Positions 46,155-55,221 of a stretch of DNA of 64,000 nucleotides are shown in pieces. The stretch comes from Chromatocurvus sp046260765 (GTDB taxonomy: Bacteria > Pseudomonadota > Gammaproteobacteria > Pseudomonadales > Halieaceae). Below the pieces are notes generated by a model, which worked only from the letters and a program-made list of their open reading frames with translations, was not told the DNA's origin and searched no databases. The stretch's first letter is position 1. Each line of letters opens with the position of its first letter. A program made the translations under genes and the position numbers. The stretch lies in assembly GCA_046260765.1 (NCBI GenBank), contig JBHEOO010000001.1, positions 77,443 to 141,442 of the forward strand, in the 5' to 3' direction.

Positions 46155-47194
46155 CTCGCGCGGTCCATCGCCATCACTGCCTGAGCGTTCAGCCGACCCA
46201 GCTCGCTGACATCAAGGGTATCTGCCTTGAATTCACCCCAGGACTGCAGCAGCCGGCTGGCTGACACGCCCTCGCGCACCGGGTATTCATTATTGGTTTC
46301 CGCGTACCAGCGCTGGCTGTCCTCGCGCACGAGAAACTCGATCAGCTGACGCGCGAGGTCGGGCTGCGCGCTGGCACGGGTCACCCCGGCTCCGCTGATG
46401 TTGATGTGTGTACCGCGGTTGGACTGGTTGGGCCAGAGCAACTCTACCTTTTCCGCCGCCTTGCGCTCCTCGTCATTGTCGGATTGCAGCATTGCACCCA
46501 GGTAATAGCTGTTGACCAACGCAACATCGCACTGTCCTGCGGCCACGGCCTTGATCTGGTCGCGGTCGCCGCCCTGTGGCGGACGCGCAAAGTTGCTCAC
46601 AAGACCATCTAACCACGCCTGGGTCTGCGCGCTGTCCTTCTTCGCGAGCATCCCGGCTACCAGCGACTGGTTGTAGATGTTGCCGGACGAGCGGACACAG
46701 ACGCGACCCTTCCACTGGGGATCGGCGAGGTCTTCATAGTCCTGCAGCGCATCTTTTTTGACGCGTTCCGGTGCGATGATCATTACACGAGCACGCACAG
46801 ACAACCCATACCATAGATTGTCCGGGCTGCGCAGATTTTCGGGAACTGCGGCCATCAGGGCGTCGGAGGAGACCGGCTGCAGCACCCCTGCCTGCTTCGC
46901 CCGGTACAGGCGACCGGCGTCGCTGGTCAGGAGAACATCTGCGGGCGAGTTGCGGCTCTCTGTCATCAGTCGGGTAATCAGTGCATCGCCGCTGCCGGTG
47001 ACCAGGTTGACCTCTACTCCGGTTTCATCGCTGAAGCGGTCCAGCAGAGGCTTGATCAGGGCTTCCTGGCGCGCCGAGTAGATGTTCAACGTTGCGGCGG
47101 CGCTGCCAGCGGACGCGACTGCCGTGGCGACGGCTGCTGCGAAAAGTAGAGCGAGTCTTGTGCTGTGTCGTCGAGGATGCTGCTTTTTGAACAT
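46145..47194 (-). CDS. fbpA: Ferric iron-binding periplasmic protein FbpA
   Basis: A 349-residue solute-binding protein with a cleavable signal peptide (LLFAAAVATAVASAGSAAA). The mature start LNIYSARQEALIKPLLDRF is the FbpA hallmark. The tandem tyrosines expected to bind Fe3+ are in ALVNSYYLGAML. It captures ferric iron in the periplasm for FbpBC. A Fur-like box overlaps the predicted -10 element 35 bp upstream, so expression is probably iron-repressed. Confidence 0.93.
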   Translation of the reverse strand: MFKKQHPRRHSTRLALLFAAAVATAVASAGSAAATLNIYSARQEALIKPLLDRFSDETGVEVNLVTGSGDALITRLMTESRNSPADVLLTSDAGRLYRAKQAGVLQPVSSDALMAAVPENLRSPDNLWYGLSVRARVMIIAPERVKKDALQDYEDLADPQWKGRVCVRSSGNIYNQSLVAGMLAKKDSAQTQAWLDGLVSNFARPPQGGDRDQIKAVAAGQCDVALVNSYYLGAMLQSDNDEERKAAEKVELLWPNQSNRGTHINISGAGVTRASAQPDLARQLIEFLVREDSQRWYAETNNEYPVREGVSASRLLQSWGEFKADTLDVSELGRLNAQAVMAMDRASWK

Positions 47195-47219
47195 GTGAAC
47201 CTCTTACTGTCGTATTAGT

Positions 47220-47238
47220 GATAACGCTAATTATTCTC
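47220..47238. promoter_or_regulatory. Fur-box-like operator upstream of fbpABC
   Basis: GATAACGCTAATTATTCTC matches the 19-bp E. coli Fur consensus GATAATGATAATCATTATC at 15 of 19 positions by direct comparison. It covers the predicted -10 element of fbpA, the usual arrangement for iron repression. Confidence 0.75.
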
Positions 47239-47258
47239 ATTGAGACGCCCGATTGCAA
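47230..47258 (-). promoter_or_regulatory. Probable fbpA promoter
   Basis: On the minus strand TTGCAA (47258-47253) is followed after exactly 17 bp by AATAAT (47235-47230), four of six and five of six to the sigma-70 consensus. Transcription would start about 30 bp before the fbpA ATG at 47194. The -10 lies inside the Fur-like box. Confidence 0.5.
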
Positions 47259-47295
47259 CACCTTAAGTTGATTGGCGTAGCCATCGGATCTTAGG

Positions 47296-47335
47296 CCTCG
47301 GATGTTGGCCCTCGCATGTTGGCCCTCGCATTGGC
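47296..47335. repeat. Imperfect 14-nt tandem repeat (2.9 copies)
   Basis: CCTCGGATGTTGGC, CCTCGCATGTTGGC and CCTCGCATTGGC follow each other from 47296. They lie between the fbpA promoter and the hydrolase gene, just upstream of the latter. No known operator is recognised. Confidence 0.6.
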
Positions 47336-47388
47336 AATGAACGCTGCGAAGGCTAGCATAGCGGCCCATGCAAAGGACCCCTGAATCT

Positions 47389-48264
47389 ATGTATTTGACA
47401 TCACTTATCCAACGCGGCCTTATGCTGCTCGTCGTCTGCGCTCCCTACGTCGCTGCGAATCCAAACCCATCGCCATACCCTGAGGTGGACTATCCGGTAA
47501 CATTTGCGGATGTTGCAGCACTGCCGCTGGCGCAGGGGGCGATACCCCATGCCTATGGCAGCCAGCCCAGCCAGTTTGGTCTGCTGTATCTGCCGCGGAA
47601 TGCGGAGCCGATTCCGCTGGTGATGCTGGTCCACGGGAGATGCTGGCTATCCGACGACGGCGTTGAGCACCTTCAGCCATTGGCATCGGCACTGGTCAGG
47701 GCGGGGTATGCGGTATGGGTTCCGGAATACCGGCGTGTGGGGGAAGACGGCGGTGGCTGGCCCGGCACCTTCGACGACATGCGTTCCGCGCTGCAGGCGG
47801 TAACGTCGCTCGCGCCATCACGCATCGATACCTCACGCACGGTGCTCGCCGGTCATTCTGCCGGTGGTCATCTCGCACTCTGGCTGGCCACCCGCGAGCA
47901 GGCCGTTGACAGTGATATTACGGTACGCGGCGCGGTTGGCCTCGCTGCAATGACAGACCTGGCAACTTACCGGGAATTAGAAAACAGCTGCGCAGATGTG
48001 ACAGAGCGTTTGCTCGGTGGCGGGCCGCTAGACGTCCCCGAGCGTTATCGCGATGCGTCGCCTGCGACGGTTGCGCAGCCCTCGTTACCCATCCACCTGG
48101 TTCATGGCTCTCTGGACGACACGGTGCCGCTGTCGCAGTCTGAGGCGATGCCACATGCCGGTCTCGAAATACTCGACGGCGCTGGCCATTACGATCTGAT
48201 TCACCCCGGCACTCAGGCATTTCCGGCGCTGCTGCGCGCGATCGAGAACGTACTGTCACCATGA
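47389..48264 (+). CDS. Alpha/beta hydrolase, probable kynurenine formamidase-like, with signal peptide
   Basis: A 291-residue serine hydrolase. The nucleophile is Ser157 in AGHSAGGHLALWLA, the Asp is in HGSLDDTVP and the His in GAGHYDLIHP. It overlaps the kynureninase gene by 4 bp, so N-formylkynurenine hydrolysis (tryptophan catabolism) is the natural guess; GHSAGGHL is typical of that group. The oxyanion segment reads HGRCW (82-86) rather than the usual HGG-W. An N-terminal hydrophobic segment (LMLLVVCAPYVAA) looks like a signal peptide, unexpected for a cytosolic pathway. Start ATG 47389 has AAAGGA; an ATG at 47368 is also possible. Confidence 0.75.
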   Translation: MYLTSLIQRGLMLLVVCAPYVAANPNPSPYPEVDYPVTFADVAALPLAQGAIPHAYGSQPSQFGLLYLPRNAEPIPLVMLVHGRCWLSDDGVEHLQPLASALVRAGYAVWVPEYRRVGEDGGGWPGTFDDMRSALQAVTSLAPSRIDTSRTVLAGHSAGGHLALWLATREQAVDSDITVRGAVGLAAMTDLATYRELENSCADVTERLLGGGPLDVPERYRDASPATVAQPSLPIHLVHGSLDDTVPLSQSEAMPHAGLEILDGAGHYDLIHPGTQAFPALLRAIENVLSP

Positions 48265-49499
48265 GCCTGCACGATCAGGCGGCGAGGCTGGACCGTGACG
48301 ATCCGCTGCGCGCCATGCGCGATGCGTTTGCCCTGCCGCAGGATCGGGTCTACCTGGATGGCAATTCCCTTGGCGCTCTGCCGCATCGCGTGACTGAGCG
48401 CGTGAGTGAGGTGGTAGGGCAGCAGTGGGGACGCGATCTCATTACCAGCTGGAACCTGCATGACTGGGTGAACCTGCCGATCAAGGTGGGCGAGAAAATA
48501 GCGCCGTTGATTGGCGCAATGCCGGGTCAGGTTGTCTGCTGCGACAGCATCTCCGTGAACTTGTTTAAGCTCCTCGCGACGGCCCTTGCCTTGCGCTTGC
48601 CACGACGTGTCGTTCTCACCTGTGCGGGTGACTTCCCCACGGATGCCTACATGGGGCAGGGCCTGCAGTCGTTGCTGGGAAATGAGCGCTGCGAGCTGCG
48701 TTCCGTTGGCGCCGGCGATCTTGCCAATGCCCTGGATGACTCGGTGGCGGTGTTGATGATGACCGAGATCGATTTCCGCAGCGGGACCCGGCATGACATG
48801 CGCAGGCTGACCGCCGCGGCGCATGACTGCGGTGCACTGGTTCTCTGGGACCTCGCGCACAGCGCCGGCGCGGTGCCGGTGGCGCTTGACGATTGCAATG
48901 TGGATATGGCGGTCGGCTGCGGCTACAAGTTTCTCAATGGAGGTCCCGGCGCGCCTGCTTTCATCTACCTGGCAGAGCGTCACCAGAACCAGGTCGAACA
49001 GCCCCTGGCTGGCTGGTTCGGCCACGCGGCACCCTTTGCTTTTGATGAGGATTATCGGGCGGCGCCAGGTGTTGCCTCTTATCAGGCGGGGACGCCAGGC
49101 ATCATTGGCATGCAGGCCCTCGACGCCGCACTCGATCTCTTCACCGGCGTAGACCTTTCTGTGTTGCGGCGAAAATCTCTGGCGTTGACGGGATTTTTTC
49201 TGGAGGGCGTGGCGGACGACGCCGCACTCACAGAAATGCAGGTGCTGACGCCGGGTGAGGACGTCAGGCGCGGCAGCCAGGTGTCGCTGCGTCATCCGGA
49301 TGCCTTCGCGATTTCCCAGTGGCTGATCGCACACGGCATCATCGTGGACTTTCGTGACCCGGATATCGTGCGCTTCGGATTTGCGCCGATGTATAACAGC
49401 TTCAGTGATGCCGCAATGGCACTGGAGCGATTGTCGGAGACGCTGTCTAGCGGTTCCTGGCGCGATGCGCGCTATCAGCAGCGGTCCAGGGTTACCTGA
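48261..49499 (+). CDS. kynU: Kynureninase
   Basis: A PLP enzyme of 412 residues that splits L-kynurenine into anthranilate and alanine. Family landmarks are YLDGNSLGALPHRV, WNLHDWVNLPIKVGEKIAPLIGA, the LWDLAHSAGAVPV segment and the Schiff-base lysine Lys223 in VGCGYKFLNGGPGAPAF. It begins at ATG 48261, overlapping the formamidase-like gene by 4 bp, which implies coupled expression. No tryptophan 2,3-dioxygenase lies in the window. Confidence 0.94.
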   Translation: MSLHDQAARLDRDDPLRAMRDAFALPQDRVYLDGNSLGALPHRVTERVSEVVGQQWGRDLITSWNLHDWVNLPIKVGEKIAPLIGAMPGQVVCCDSISVNLFKLLATALALRLPRRVVLTCAGDFPTDAYMGQGLQSLLGNERCELRSVGAGDLANALDDSVAVLMMTEIDFRSGTRHDMRRLTAAAHDCGALVLWDLAHSAGAVPVALDDCNVDMAVGCGYKFLNGGPGAPAFIYLAERHQNQVEQPLAGWFGHAAPFAFDEDYRAAPGVASYQAGTPGIIGMQALDAALDLFTGVDLSVLRRKSLALTGFFLEGVADDAALTEMQVLTPGEDVRRGSQVSLRHPDAFAISQWLIAHGIIVDFRDPDIVRFGFAPMYNSFSDAAMALERLSETLSSGSWRDARYQQRSRVT

Positions 49500-49590
49500 G
49501 ACGCACTCTGAGCGGTGCGCCGGTCCTCTGGCGTGCTTACCCCGCTGCAGCCTTATATACTCGCATCTTCGCTTTCATCACAGGTGATTC

Positions 49591-51078
49591 ATGACTGTTC
49601 GTACCCGCATTGCGCCATCGCCCACCGGCGATCCACACGTCGGCACCGCCTACATTGCCCTGTTCAATCTTTGTTTTGCGCGCGCTCACGGCGGGCAGTT
49701 TGTTCTGCGCATCGAGGATACGGACCGCGCACGCAGCACGCCGGAGTCTGAGCAGGCCATTCTCGATTCCCTGCGCTGGCTGGGCCTCGGCTGGGACGAG
49801 GGTCCGGATGTTGGCGGAGATCACGGACCCTACCGGCAAAGCGAACGCATGGAGCTTTACGGTGAGTACGCCTGGCAGCTGGTCGAAGCGGGCAAGGCCT
49901 TTGTCTGCTATCGAACGCCAGAGGAGCTGGAAACACTCCGCGAATCCCGCCGCGAATCGGGTCTGGCAACGGCGCTGAAGCCGGCGGACCTGCTATTGCC
50001 GGAAGAGGAAGTCTGGCGCCGCAAAGCGGCGAACATGCCCTATGTGATTCGCATGCATGTGCCGGACGAGGCCGGCAGCTGCCGCATTGATGACCTGCTG
50101 CGCGGCCCGATTGACCTCGACTGGTCCATGGTGGATGCGCAGATTCTGCTGAAATCCGATGGTATGCCAACCTACCATCTGGCCAACGTGGTCGATGATC
50201 ACCTCATGGAAATCACCCATGTCATCCGCGGCGAGGAATGGATCAACTCGGCACCCAAGCACCGCCTGCTTTACGAGTACTTTGGCTGGAATATGCCCGT
50301 GCTGTGCCACCTGCCGCTGCTGCGCAACCCCGACAAGTCCAAGCTTTCCAAGCGCAAGAATCCTACCAGCATTCAATACTACGAGCGCATGGGTTTCCTG
50401 CCCGAGGCACTCCTGAACTATCTCGGTCGCATGGGCTGGTCCATGCCCGACGAGCGGGAGAAATTCACTCTCGCCGAGATGCTGGACCATTTCGACATCC
50501 GGCGGGTCTCCCTCGGTGGACCGATCTTCGATGTCGACAAGCTGCGGTGGCTGAATGGCGTATGGCTGCGTGAGGACCTCGATCAGGACGCACTGGCGCG
50601 GCGGCTTGTGGAGTGGGCGTTCAATGCCCAGAGGCTGCAGCAGGTCTTGCCCCATGCACAGAAACGCATGGAGGTCCTGAGCGACTTCGCACCGCTGTGC
50701 GCCTTCCTGGTATCGGGCACCCTGCCGCTGCGGAGCGAGGACTTTGACGCGTTGGGGACAGAACGCGAAACACTTGTCAGGCAGCTGCAGTTTGCCCTGT
50801 GGCATCTTGAGGCGCTGCGGCACTGGGATCGCGACGCGGTCTGGCAGTCCATGCAGGGCCTGGCCAAGGCGATGGATCTGAAAGTGAAGGATTTCCTGGC
50901 GCCGCTGTTCATTGCGATTTCCGGCTCCAGTGCCTCGTTCTCTGTTGTTGACGCGATGGCAATCCTTGGCCCGGACATGAGCCGGTCGCGGGTTCGCCAC
51001 GCTATTGAGGTTCTCGGCGGCGTGTCCAAAAAGGCCGCAAAGCGTCTTGAAAAGGAGTACGCTGCGCTTGAAACCTGA
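49591..51078 (+). CDS. gltX: Glutamyl-tRNA synthetase
   Basis: A class I aminoacyl-tRNA synthetase of 495 residues. The HIGH-equivalent motif is PSPTGDPHVGTAY, the glutamate-recognition segment is LRIEDTDRARSTPESE, and the KMSKS-equivalent reads SKLSKRKNPTS. The C-terminal helical anticodon-binding domain is complete. A class I Arg/Gln-rich WDEGPDVGG segment matches bacterial GluRS. Whether it is discriminating cannot be told. sdaA starts 8 bp downstream. Confidence 0.95.
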   Translation: MTVRTRIAPSPTGDPHVGTAYIALFNLCFARAHGGQFVLRIEDTDRARSTPESEQAILDSLRWLGLGWDEGPDVGGDHGPYRQSERMELYGEYAWQLVEAGKAFVCYRTPEELETLRESRRESGLATALKPADLLLPEEEVWRRKAANMPYVIRMHVPDEAGSCRIDDLLRGPIDLDWSMVDAQILLKSDGMPTYHLANVVDDHLMEITHVIRGEEWINSAPKHRLLYEYFGWNMPVLCHLPLLRNPDKSKLSKRKNPTSIQYYERMGFLPEALLNYLGRMGWSMPDEREKFTLAEMLDHFDIRRVSLGGPIFDVDKLRWLNGVWLREDLDQDALARRLVEWAFNAQRLQQVLPHAQKRMEVLSDFAPLCAFLVSGTLPLRSEDFDALGTERETLVRQLQFALWHLEALRHWDRDAVWQSMQGLAKAMDLKVKDFLAPLFIAISGSSASFSVVDAMAILGPDMSRSRVRHAIEVLGGVSKKAAKRLEKEYAALET

Positions 51079-51086
51079 GGTAAACC

Positions 51087-52487
51087 ATGTCTATCAGTAT
51101 ATTTGACCTGTTCAAGATCGGGATTGGCCCGTCCAGCTCACACACGGTGGGACCGATGAATGCCGCGCGGCAGTTTGCTGTGGCTCTGGAGGAGACCGGC
51201 AAGCTCAATGCCTGCGAGACGCTGCGGGTTCATCTGTATGGCTCACTGGGGGCTACCGGGGCCGGTCACGGATCGCCGAAAGCCATCATTCTGGGGCTTG
51301 AGGGCGAGGCGCCGGAAACCGTTGACGTCGAGGCCATCGCCGGCCGCGTCGAGGCGGTTCGCGAAGGTGGATCCCTGACGCTGCTAGGCAAGAAAAAGAT
51401 TGCGTTCAGCTACCGGGATGACCTGCAGATGCATCGCAATGAGAGCCTGCCGTTCCATGCCAACGGCATGCGGTTTGTCGCCAGTGATGCGGCGGGAGAG
51501 GTGCTGCTGGAGCGACTGTATTACTCCGTTGGCGGTGGTTTTGTGATCGACGAGGAGTCGGCGGATTCCGGCTATATCGTGGATGATCCGATGGAGCTGC
51601 CGTACCCCTTTACAACGGCTGATGAGCTTCTTAAGCGCTGCAAGGAAAGCGGTCTGTCAATCAGTGCGCTTATGCTGCAGAACGAAAAGGCGTGGCGCAG
51701 TGAGGCGGAAATCCGTGCGCGCACCACGGAACTGTGGAGGGTCATGGACGCCTGCATCAGCCGTGGTTGTGACACCGAGGGCATCATGCCGGGCGGCCTC
51801 AAGGTAAGGCGCCGCGCCGCGCAGCTGCATCGTCAGCTACTGCGCCAGACCGACACGCTGGGTGACGACTCCATGACGACGATGGACTGGGTAACCCTGT
51901 ACGCGCTGGCCGTGAATGAGGAAAACGCAGCGGGCGGGCGTATTGTCACCGCCCCGACCAACGGAGCGGCCGGCATTATTCCGGCGGTGCTCAAGTATTA
52001 CATCAGCCACTGCTGCGGCAGCAAACAGGAAGATGTCTGCCGCTTTCTGCTGACGGCGGGGGCTATCGGTATCCTTTACAAGATTAACGCGTCAATTTCC
52101 GGCGCCGAAGTCGGCTGCCAGGGGGAGGTGGGCTCTGCCTGCTCCATGGCCGCAGGCGCGTTGGCGGATGCCCTGGGGGGCTCGCCGGAGCAGGTGGAAA
52201 ACGCCGCTGAAATCGCCATGGAGCACAACCTGGGGTTGACCTGTGACCCGGTGGGTGGCCTGGTGCAGGTGCCGTGCATCGAGCGCAATGCCATGGGCGC
52301 GATCAAGTCGATCAGCGCGGCGCGTATGGCGCTGCGCGGCAACGGCGAGCACTATGTGTCTCTCGATCAGGTGATAAAGACCATGCGCGACACCGGCCGC
52401 GACATGCAGGACAAGTACAAGGAAACCGCCCGCGGCGGTCTTGCGGTTAACGTGCTCGAAGTGCCGGTAAACATCGTCGACTGCTAA
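51087..52487 (+). CDS. sdaA: L-serine ammonia-lyase (L-serine dehydratase), iron-sulfur type
   Basis: A 466-residue fused alpha/beta [4Fe-4S] enzyme converting L-serine to pyruvate and ammonia. The N-terminal beta domain starts MSISIFDLFKIGIGPSSSHTVGPM. Candidate cluster cysteines lie in SHCCGSKQEDVC, GEVGSACSMAAG and LGLTCDPVGGLVQVPC. Length equals single-chain SdaA/SdaB of enterics. It follows gltX by 8 bp with an AGGTAAACC spacing and overlaps the end of the convergent DUF4345 gene by 4 bp. Confidence 0.95.
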   Translation: MSISIFDLFKIGIGPSSSHTVGPMNAARQFAVALEETGKLNACETLRVHLYGSLGATGAGHGSPKAIILGLEGEAPETVDVEAIAGRVEAVREGGSLTLLGKKKIAFSYRDDLQMHRNESLPFHANGMRFVASDAAGEVLLERLYYSVGGGFVIDEESADSGYIVDDPMELPYPFTTADELLKRCKESGLSISALMLQNEKAWRSEAEIRARTTELWRVMDACISRGCDTEGIMPGGLKVRRRAAQLHRQLLRQTDTLGDDSMTTMDWVTLYALAVNEENAAGGRIVTAPTNGAAGIIPAVLKYYISHCCGSKQEDVCRFLLTAGAIGILYKINASISGAEVGCQGEVGSACSMAAGALADALGGSPEQVENAAEIAMEHNLGLTCDPVGGLVQVPCIERNAMGAIKSISAARMALRGNGEHYVSLDQVIKTMRDTGRDMQDKYKETARGGLAVNVLEVPVNIVDC

Positions 52488-52876
52488 TGTGCAGGGTCAG
52501 CGCTGCCTCGGCGACGCAGTGCAAGTGCAGCGAGCAGGGTGATGACAGATTCGAAGGCGATAGCGCCCAGCGTATAAGCCGACAGATCGCCACTGGCGGT
52601 AATGGCGTGATAGCTTCGACCAGCGGCAAGCAAGCCGATACCCAGAAGAAGCGCCCACAGCCCGGCACGCCGGTATTCAGGCTTCCATGCTGCCAGCAGG
52701 CAGAAGAGGCCAAATCCCGTCTGGAAGCCACCGTACATGGCGCCAACTTCGGCAACAGCATCTGAGTTCTGCATGGAAAGGCTCGCCGCAGCCGCTGCAA
52801 TGTCGGGTTTGAACAGGCAGGTGAGGCCGTATGCAGTGAAGGTGGCGCCGGCGAGATACAGAACAAACTTACCCAT
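52484..52876 (-). CDS. DUF4345-type small membrane protein
   Basis: A 130-residue protein with four predicted membrane helices (FVLYLAGATFTAYGLTCLF; GAMYGGFQTGFGLFCLLAAW; AGLWALLLGIGLLAAGRSYHA; YTLGAIAFESVITLLAALAL). The 'YGGFQTGFGLF' and 'GRSYH' patterns match DUF4345. Start ATG 52876 has GGAGAA about 9 nt upstream. Its function is unknown. It is monocistronic. Confidence 0.8.
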   Translation of the reverse strand: MGKFVLYLAGATFTAYGLTCLFKPDIAAAAASLSMQNSDAVAEVGAMYGGFQTGFGLFCLLAAWKPEYRRAGLWALLLGIGLLAAGRSYHAITASGDLSAYTLGAIAFESVITLLAALALRRRGSADPAH

Positions 52877-52971
52877 GATGTTTCTCCAGTTTTACGAATA
52901 TGTCGCTTGCTTCCTGAATTATGGTGCTTTTTTTGCGATCCTAGAACTGCACTCCACTGCGCGCTTCTGAC

Positions 52972-54327
52972 CTAGCGCCCCTTTAGCGTAGCGTTGGTGG
53001 GGTCATCGGGCACAGCCTCACATTCAGGTTTTAACGCATATTTACCGGCGCGTTGACTAGCCAGGTAGAAAAGGCCCCCACTCATGATAATACCCAGGCT
53101 TATCGAGGCCTCTACCGGGCGTTGCAACACGATGTAAATCAGGGTCCAGCCGGTAATAGCCAGGAAAACAAGAGGTGGCAGCGGATAAAGACGGATGCGG
53201 AAGGGCCTTGGAATATCCCGGCGCCGTGCACGCAGCACGAAAACGCCAAGCACTGTAAAAAATGTGTTCAGGGCCATGGTTGCTCCGGAAAACACCAGAA
53301 TCCGGTCAAATGACGCGCTCCACAGAAACAGTAGCGCAATGCCGGCCTGTACCGATACGGCAAGCACCGGAATGCCGTCCCGGTTGACCTGCGACAGTTT
53401 GCTGAAAACAGGAAAGTCCTCGCCGATAGACTGCAGCACACGCGGTCCCGCCAGGACCATGGCACTGACCGTGGAAACCAGAAGCAGCGCAAGCAGGATA
53501 CCCATAATTGTTGCGCCGGCTTCGCCGAATGCGTGTGTTGCGGCGACGTACCCCACTTCCACCTTGCCGGCCATTGCGTCCATGGGAGCCACCGACAGAA
53601 ACACGTAATTCAGCAGCAGATAAGACACGCAGACGAGAGCCGTGCTGGCCAGCAAGACCCGAGGCAGGTTGCGTCCGGGATTTTCCAGTTCCCCCGTGAT
53701 ATAGGTGGCCGCATTCCAGCCGGAGTAGGCGTAGTTCACATAGATCAGCGATACAGCGAACGCGCCGCTGAAAAGCAGTGCGCCATCGCCGGCGGCCGGC
53801 TTAAAGCTTGTTATCTGCTCACTTTCATTGGCGTAGAGGGCTGCGCCTGCGAAGCCAAGTATCAGGAGAATTTTCAACAAAGTAAGCCAGCGTTGCGTTC
53901 CGCCGCTGCCCCTGTGGCTGGTGCAATGTGCGAAGGTCAGCAGGGCAATGACGCCGGTGGCGAGCCAGACTGCAGACAGCGAAGGAAATACCGCTGACAG
54001 GTAGCTGCCGAACGTCATTGCTGCGAGGGCCGTCGGCGCTGCGAAGCCCACCGTTGCGGATACCCAGCCAGATATGAAGCCCGCCATGGGGTGGTAGATC
54101 TGCCCAAGGAAATTGTACTCACCGCCAGAGCGCGGCAGTGCGGCCCCGAGCTCCGCGTAGCACATCGCCCCGCACAGGGCAGAGACACCACCCACCGCCC
54201 AGAGCGCCAGCAGCACAGGCACGGACTGTATTTCCAGCAGTTGGAAGCCCAGGCTGGTAAAGACACCGGTTCCAATCATGTTGGCAACGACAATCGCGGC
54301 GGCTACGGATGGCTTGAATGAGGACAT
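52972..54327 (-). CDS. APC-superfamily amino acid permease
   Basis: A 451-residue inner-membrane transporter with about 12 TM helices. The substrate-site helix 1 motif is IVVANMIGTGVFTSLGFQ, and the conserved AELGAALPRSGGEYNFLG segment precedes TM3. The length fits bacterial amino acid/polyamine antiporters and LAT-like permeases. ATG 54327 aligns with the family N-terminus. The substrate is not predictable, but it fits the amino-acid-catabolic flavour of the region. Confidence 0.9.
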   Translation of the reverse strand: MSSFKPSVAAAIVVANMIGTGVFTSLGFQLLEIQSVPVLLALWAVGGVSALCGAMCYAELGAALPRSGGEYNFLGQIYHPMAGFISGWVSATVGFAAPTALAAMTFGSYLSAVFPSLSAVWLATGVIALLTFAHCTSHRGSGGTQRWLTLLKILLILGFAGAALYANESEQITSFKPAAGDGALLFSGAFAVSLIYVNYAYSGWNAATYITGELENPGRNLPRVLLASTALVCVSYLLLNYVFLSVAPMDAMAGKVEVGYVAATHAFGEAGATIMGILLALLLVSTVSAMVLAGPRVLQSIGEDFPVFSKLSQVNRDGIPVLAVSVQAGIALLFLWSASFDRILVFSGATMALNTFFTVLGVFVLRARRRDIPRPFRIRLYPLPPLVFLAITGWTLIYIVLQRPVEASISLGIIMSGGLFYLASQRAGKYALKPECEAVPDDPTNATLKGR

Positions 54328-54473
54328 GGCGCATTTTTCGCGGTTGCCCGGAGGGTTGCAAGTCTCATCGTGGATTTCTTGTCTGAGGGGGCGACACAAA
54401 GTGTCAGAGAAACTTGGTCCGCTGCTAGCTCGACGAGCATGTGCTGCTTGCATGTGCTGTTCCGGGCATGTGC

Positions 54474-54502
54474 TTGACAGGGATGCGGGCCCTGCCTAAA
54501 CT
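54474..54502 (+). promoter_or_regulatory. Sigma-70 promoter of tRNA-Ala
   Basis: A perfect TTGACA (54474-54479) is followed after 17 bp by TAAACT (54497-54502). A GC-rich discriminator (TCGCGCC) follows, typical of stringently controlled stable-RNA promoters. The tRNA begins 42 bp downstream. Confidence 0.75.
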
Positions 54503-54544
54503 TCGCGCCTCTACAGACAAGGCGCAATCTGTTACTTGTCATTC

Positions 54545-54620
54545 GGGGCCATAGCTCAGCTGGGAGAGCGCAACACTGGCAGTGTTGAGGTCGGCGGTTC
54601 GATCCCGCCTGGCTCCACCA
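54545..54620 (+). tRNA. tRNA-Ala (anticodon GGC)
   Basis: A complete 76-nt cloverleaf with encoded CCA. The acceptor GGGGCCA pairs with TGGCTCC, the D arm is GCTC/GAGC, anticodon stem CAACA/TGTTG with loop CTGGCAG gives GGC, and the T arm is GGCGG/CCGCC with TTCGATC. It decodes GCC (and GCU). Decayed mobile DNA begins within about 100 bp of its 3' end. Confidence 0.97.
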
Positions 54621-54717
54621 ATAAATCGATATAAATCACCACTCTGATGACGGCCGGAAGTGGCGGTAGCCCTGCGCGGATGTCGACCTATAGTCCAAAG
54701 AGACCGACTGCAGACAC

Positions 54718-54978
54718 CACTTGGTGTGGACGACGAAGTGCCTTTGTCAGCTCCTCGGTGCAGATGTTGGTCATCGGCATCGCGAGCTGTTGCGTGAGAT
54801 TTCACTCAGCCAGGAGACGCACATCTACGTGGGTTTGATCAACCGTGATCATGTGCATAACCTCATCGGTATACCGCCACGCCTTTCAGTGTCACGGGCC
54901 TTGCAGTTCTTGAAAGGTAAGAGTTCGCACAAGTTGCTGTCGGAACACCCAAAAGCTGAGAAAGCGGCACTGGGATAA
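54718..54978 (+). pseudogene. Truncated IS200/IS605-type transposase (TnpA) remnant
   Basis: The frame from 54718 reads HLVWTTKCLCQLL, then VGHRHRELLREIS, ETHIYVGLINRDHVHNLIGIPPRLSVSRALQFLKGKSSHKLL, and stops early after AEKAALG. This follows the Y1 transposase order: an HLVW-TKY strand, the 'RELIREI' helix, the HUH motif in DHVH, the PP-LSVS segment and LKGKSS. It lacks the start region, about 20 residues between the first two blocks, and the C-terminal helix with the catalytic tyrosine, so it cannot be active. No terminal hairpins could be defined. Confidence 0.75.
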
Positions 54979-55221
54979 ACACCTGTGGGGTCGGAGATAA
55001 TGGGTGGTCAGCGCGACGCGACCTCACAGCAAGACGACCATCAGATCGAACTGCCGTTTGCGCCTACGCACTCCTTCCGACTGACGCCATCACTGATCAC
55101 CGGCCCTGAAAACTCCATGGGACCGGTGCCACTGTCGGTTTGAAGGCGGCGGCAAATGAGCGCAGTTGCAAACCGGCTTCAACACCGGCAACCGCCTATG
55201 AAGTTTTCTGACAAGGCTCCT
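54979..55221. other. Gene-free stretch between the transposase remnant and the LigD remnant
   Basis: About 240 bp with no open frame of note, no tRNA-like 3' end repeat and no hairpin with a T-run. It is probably decayed island DNA. Confidence 0.4.
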
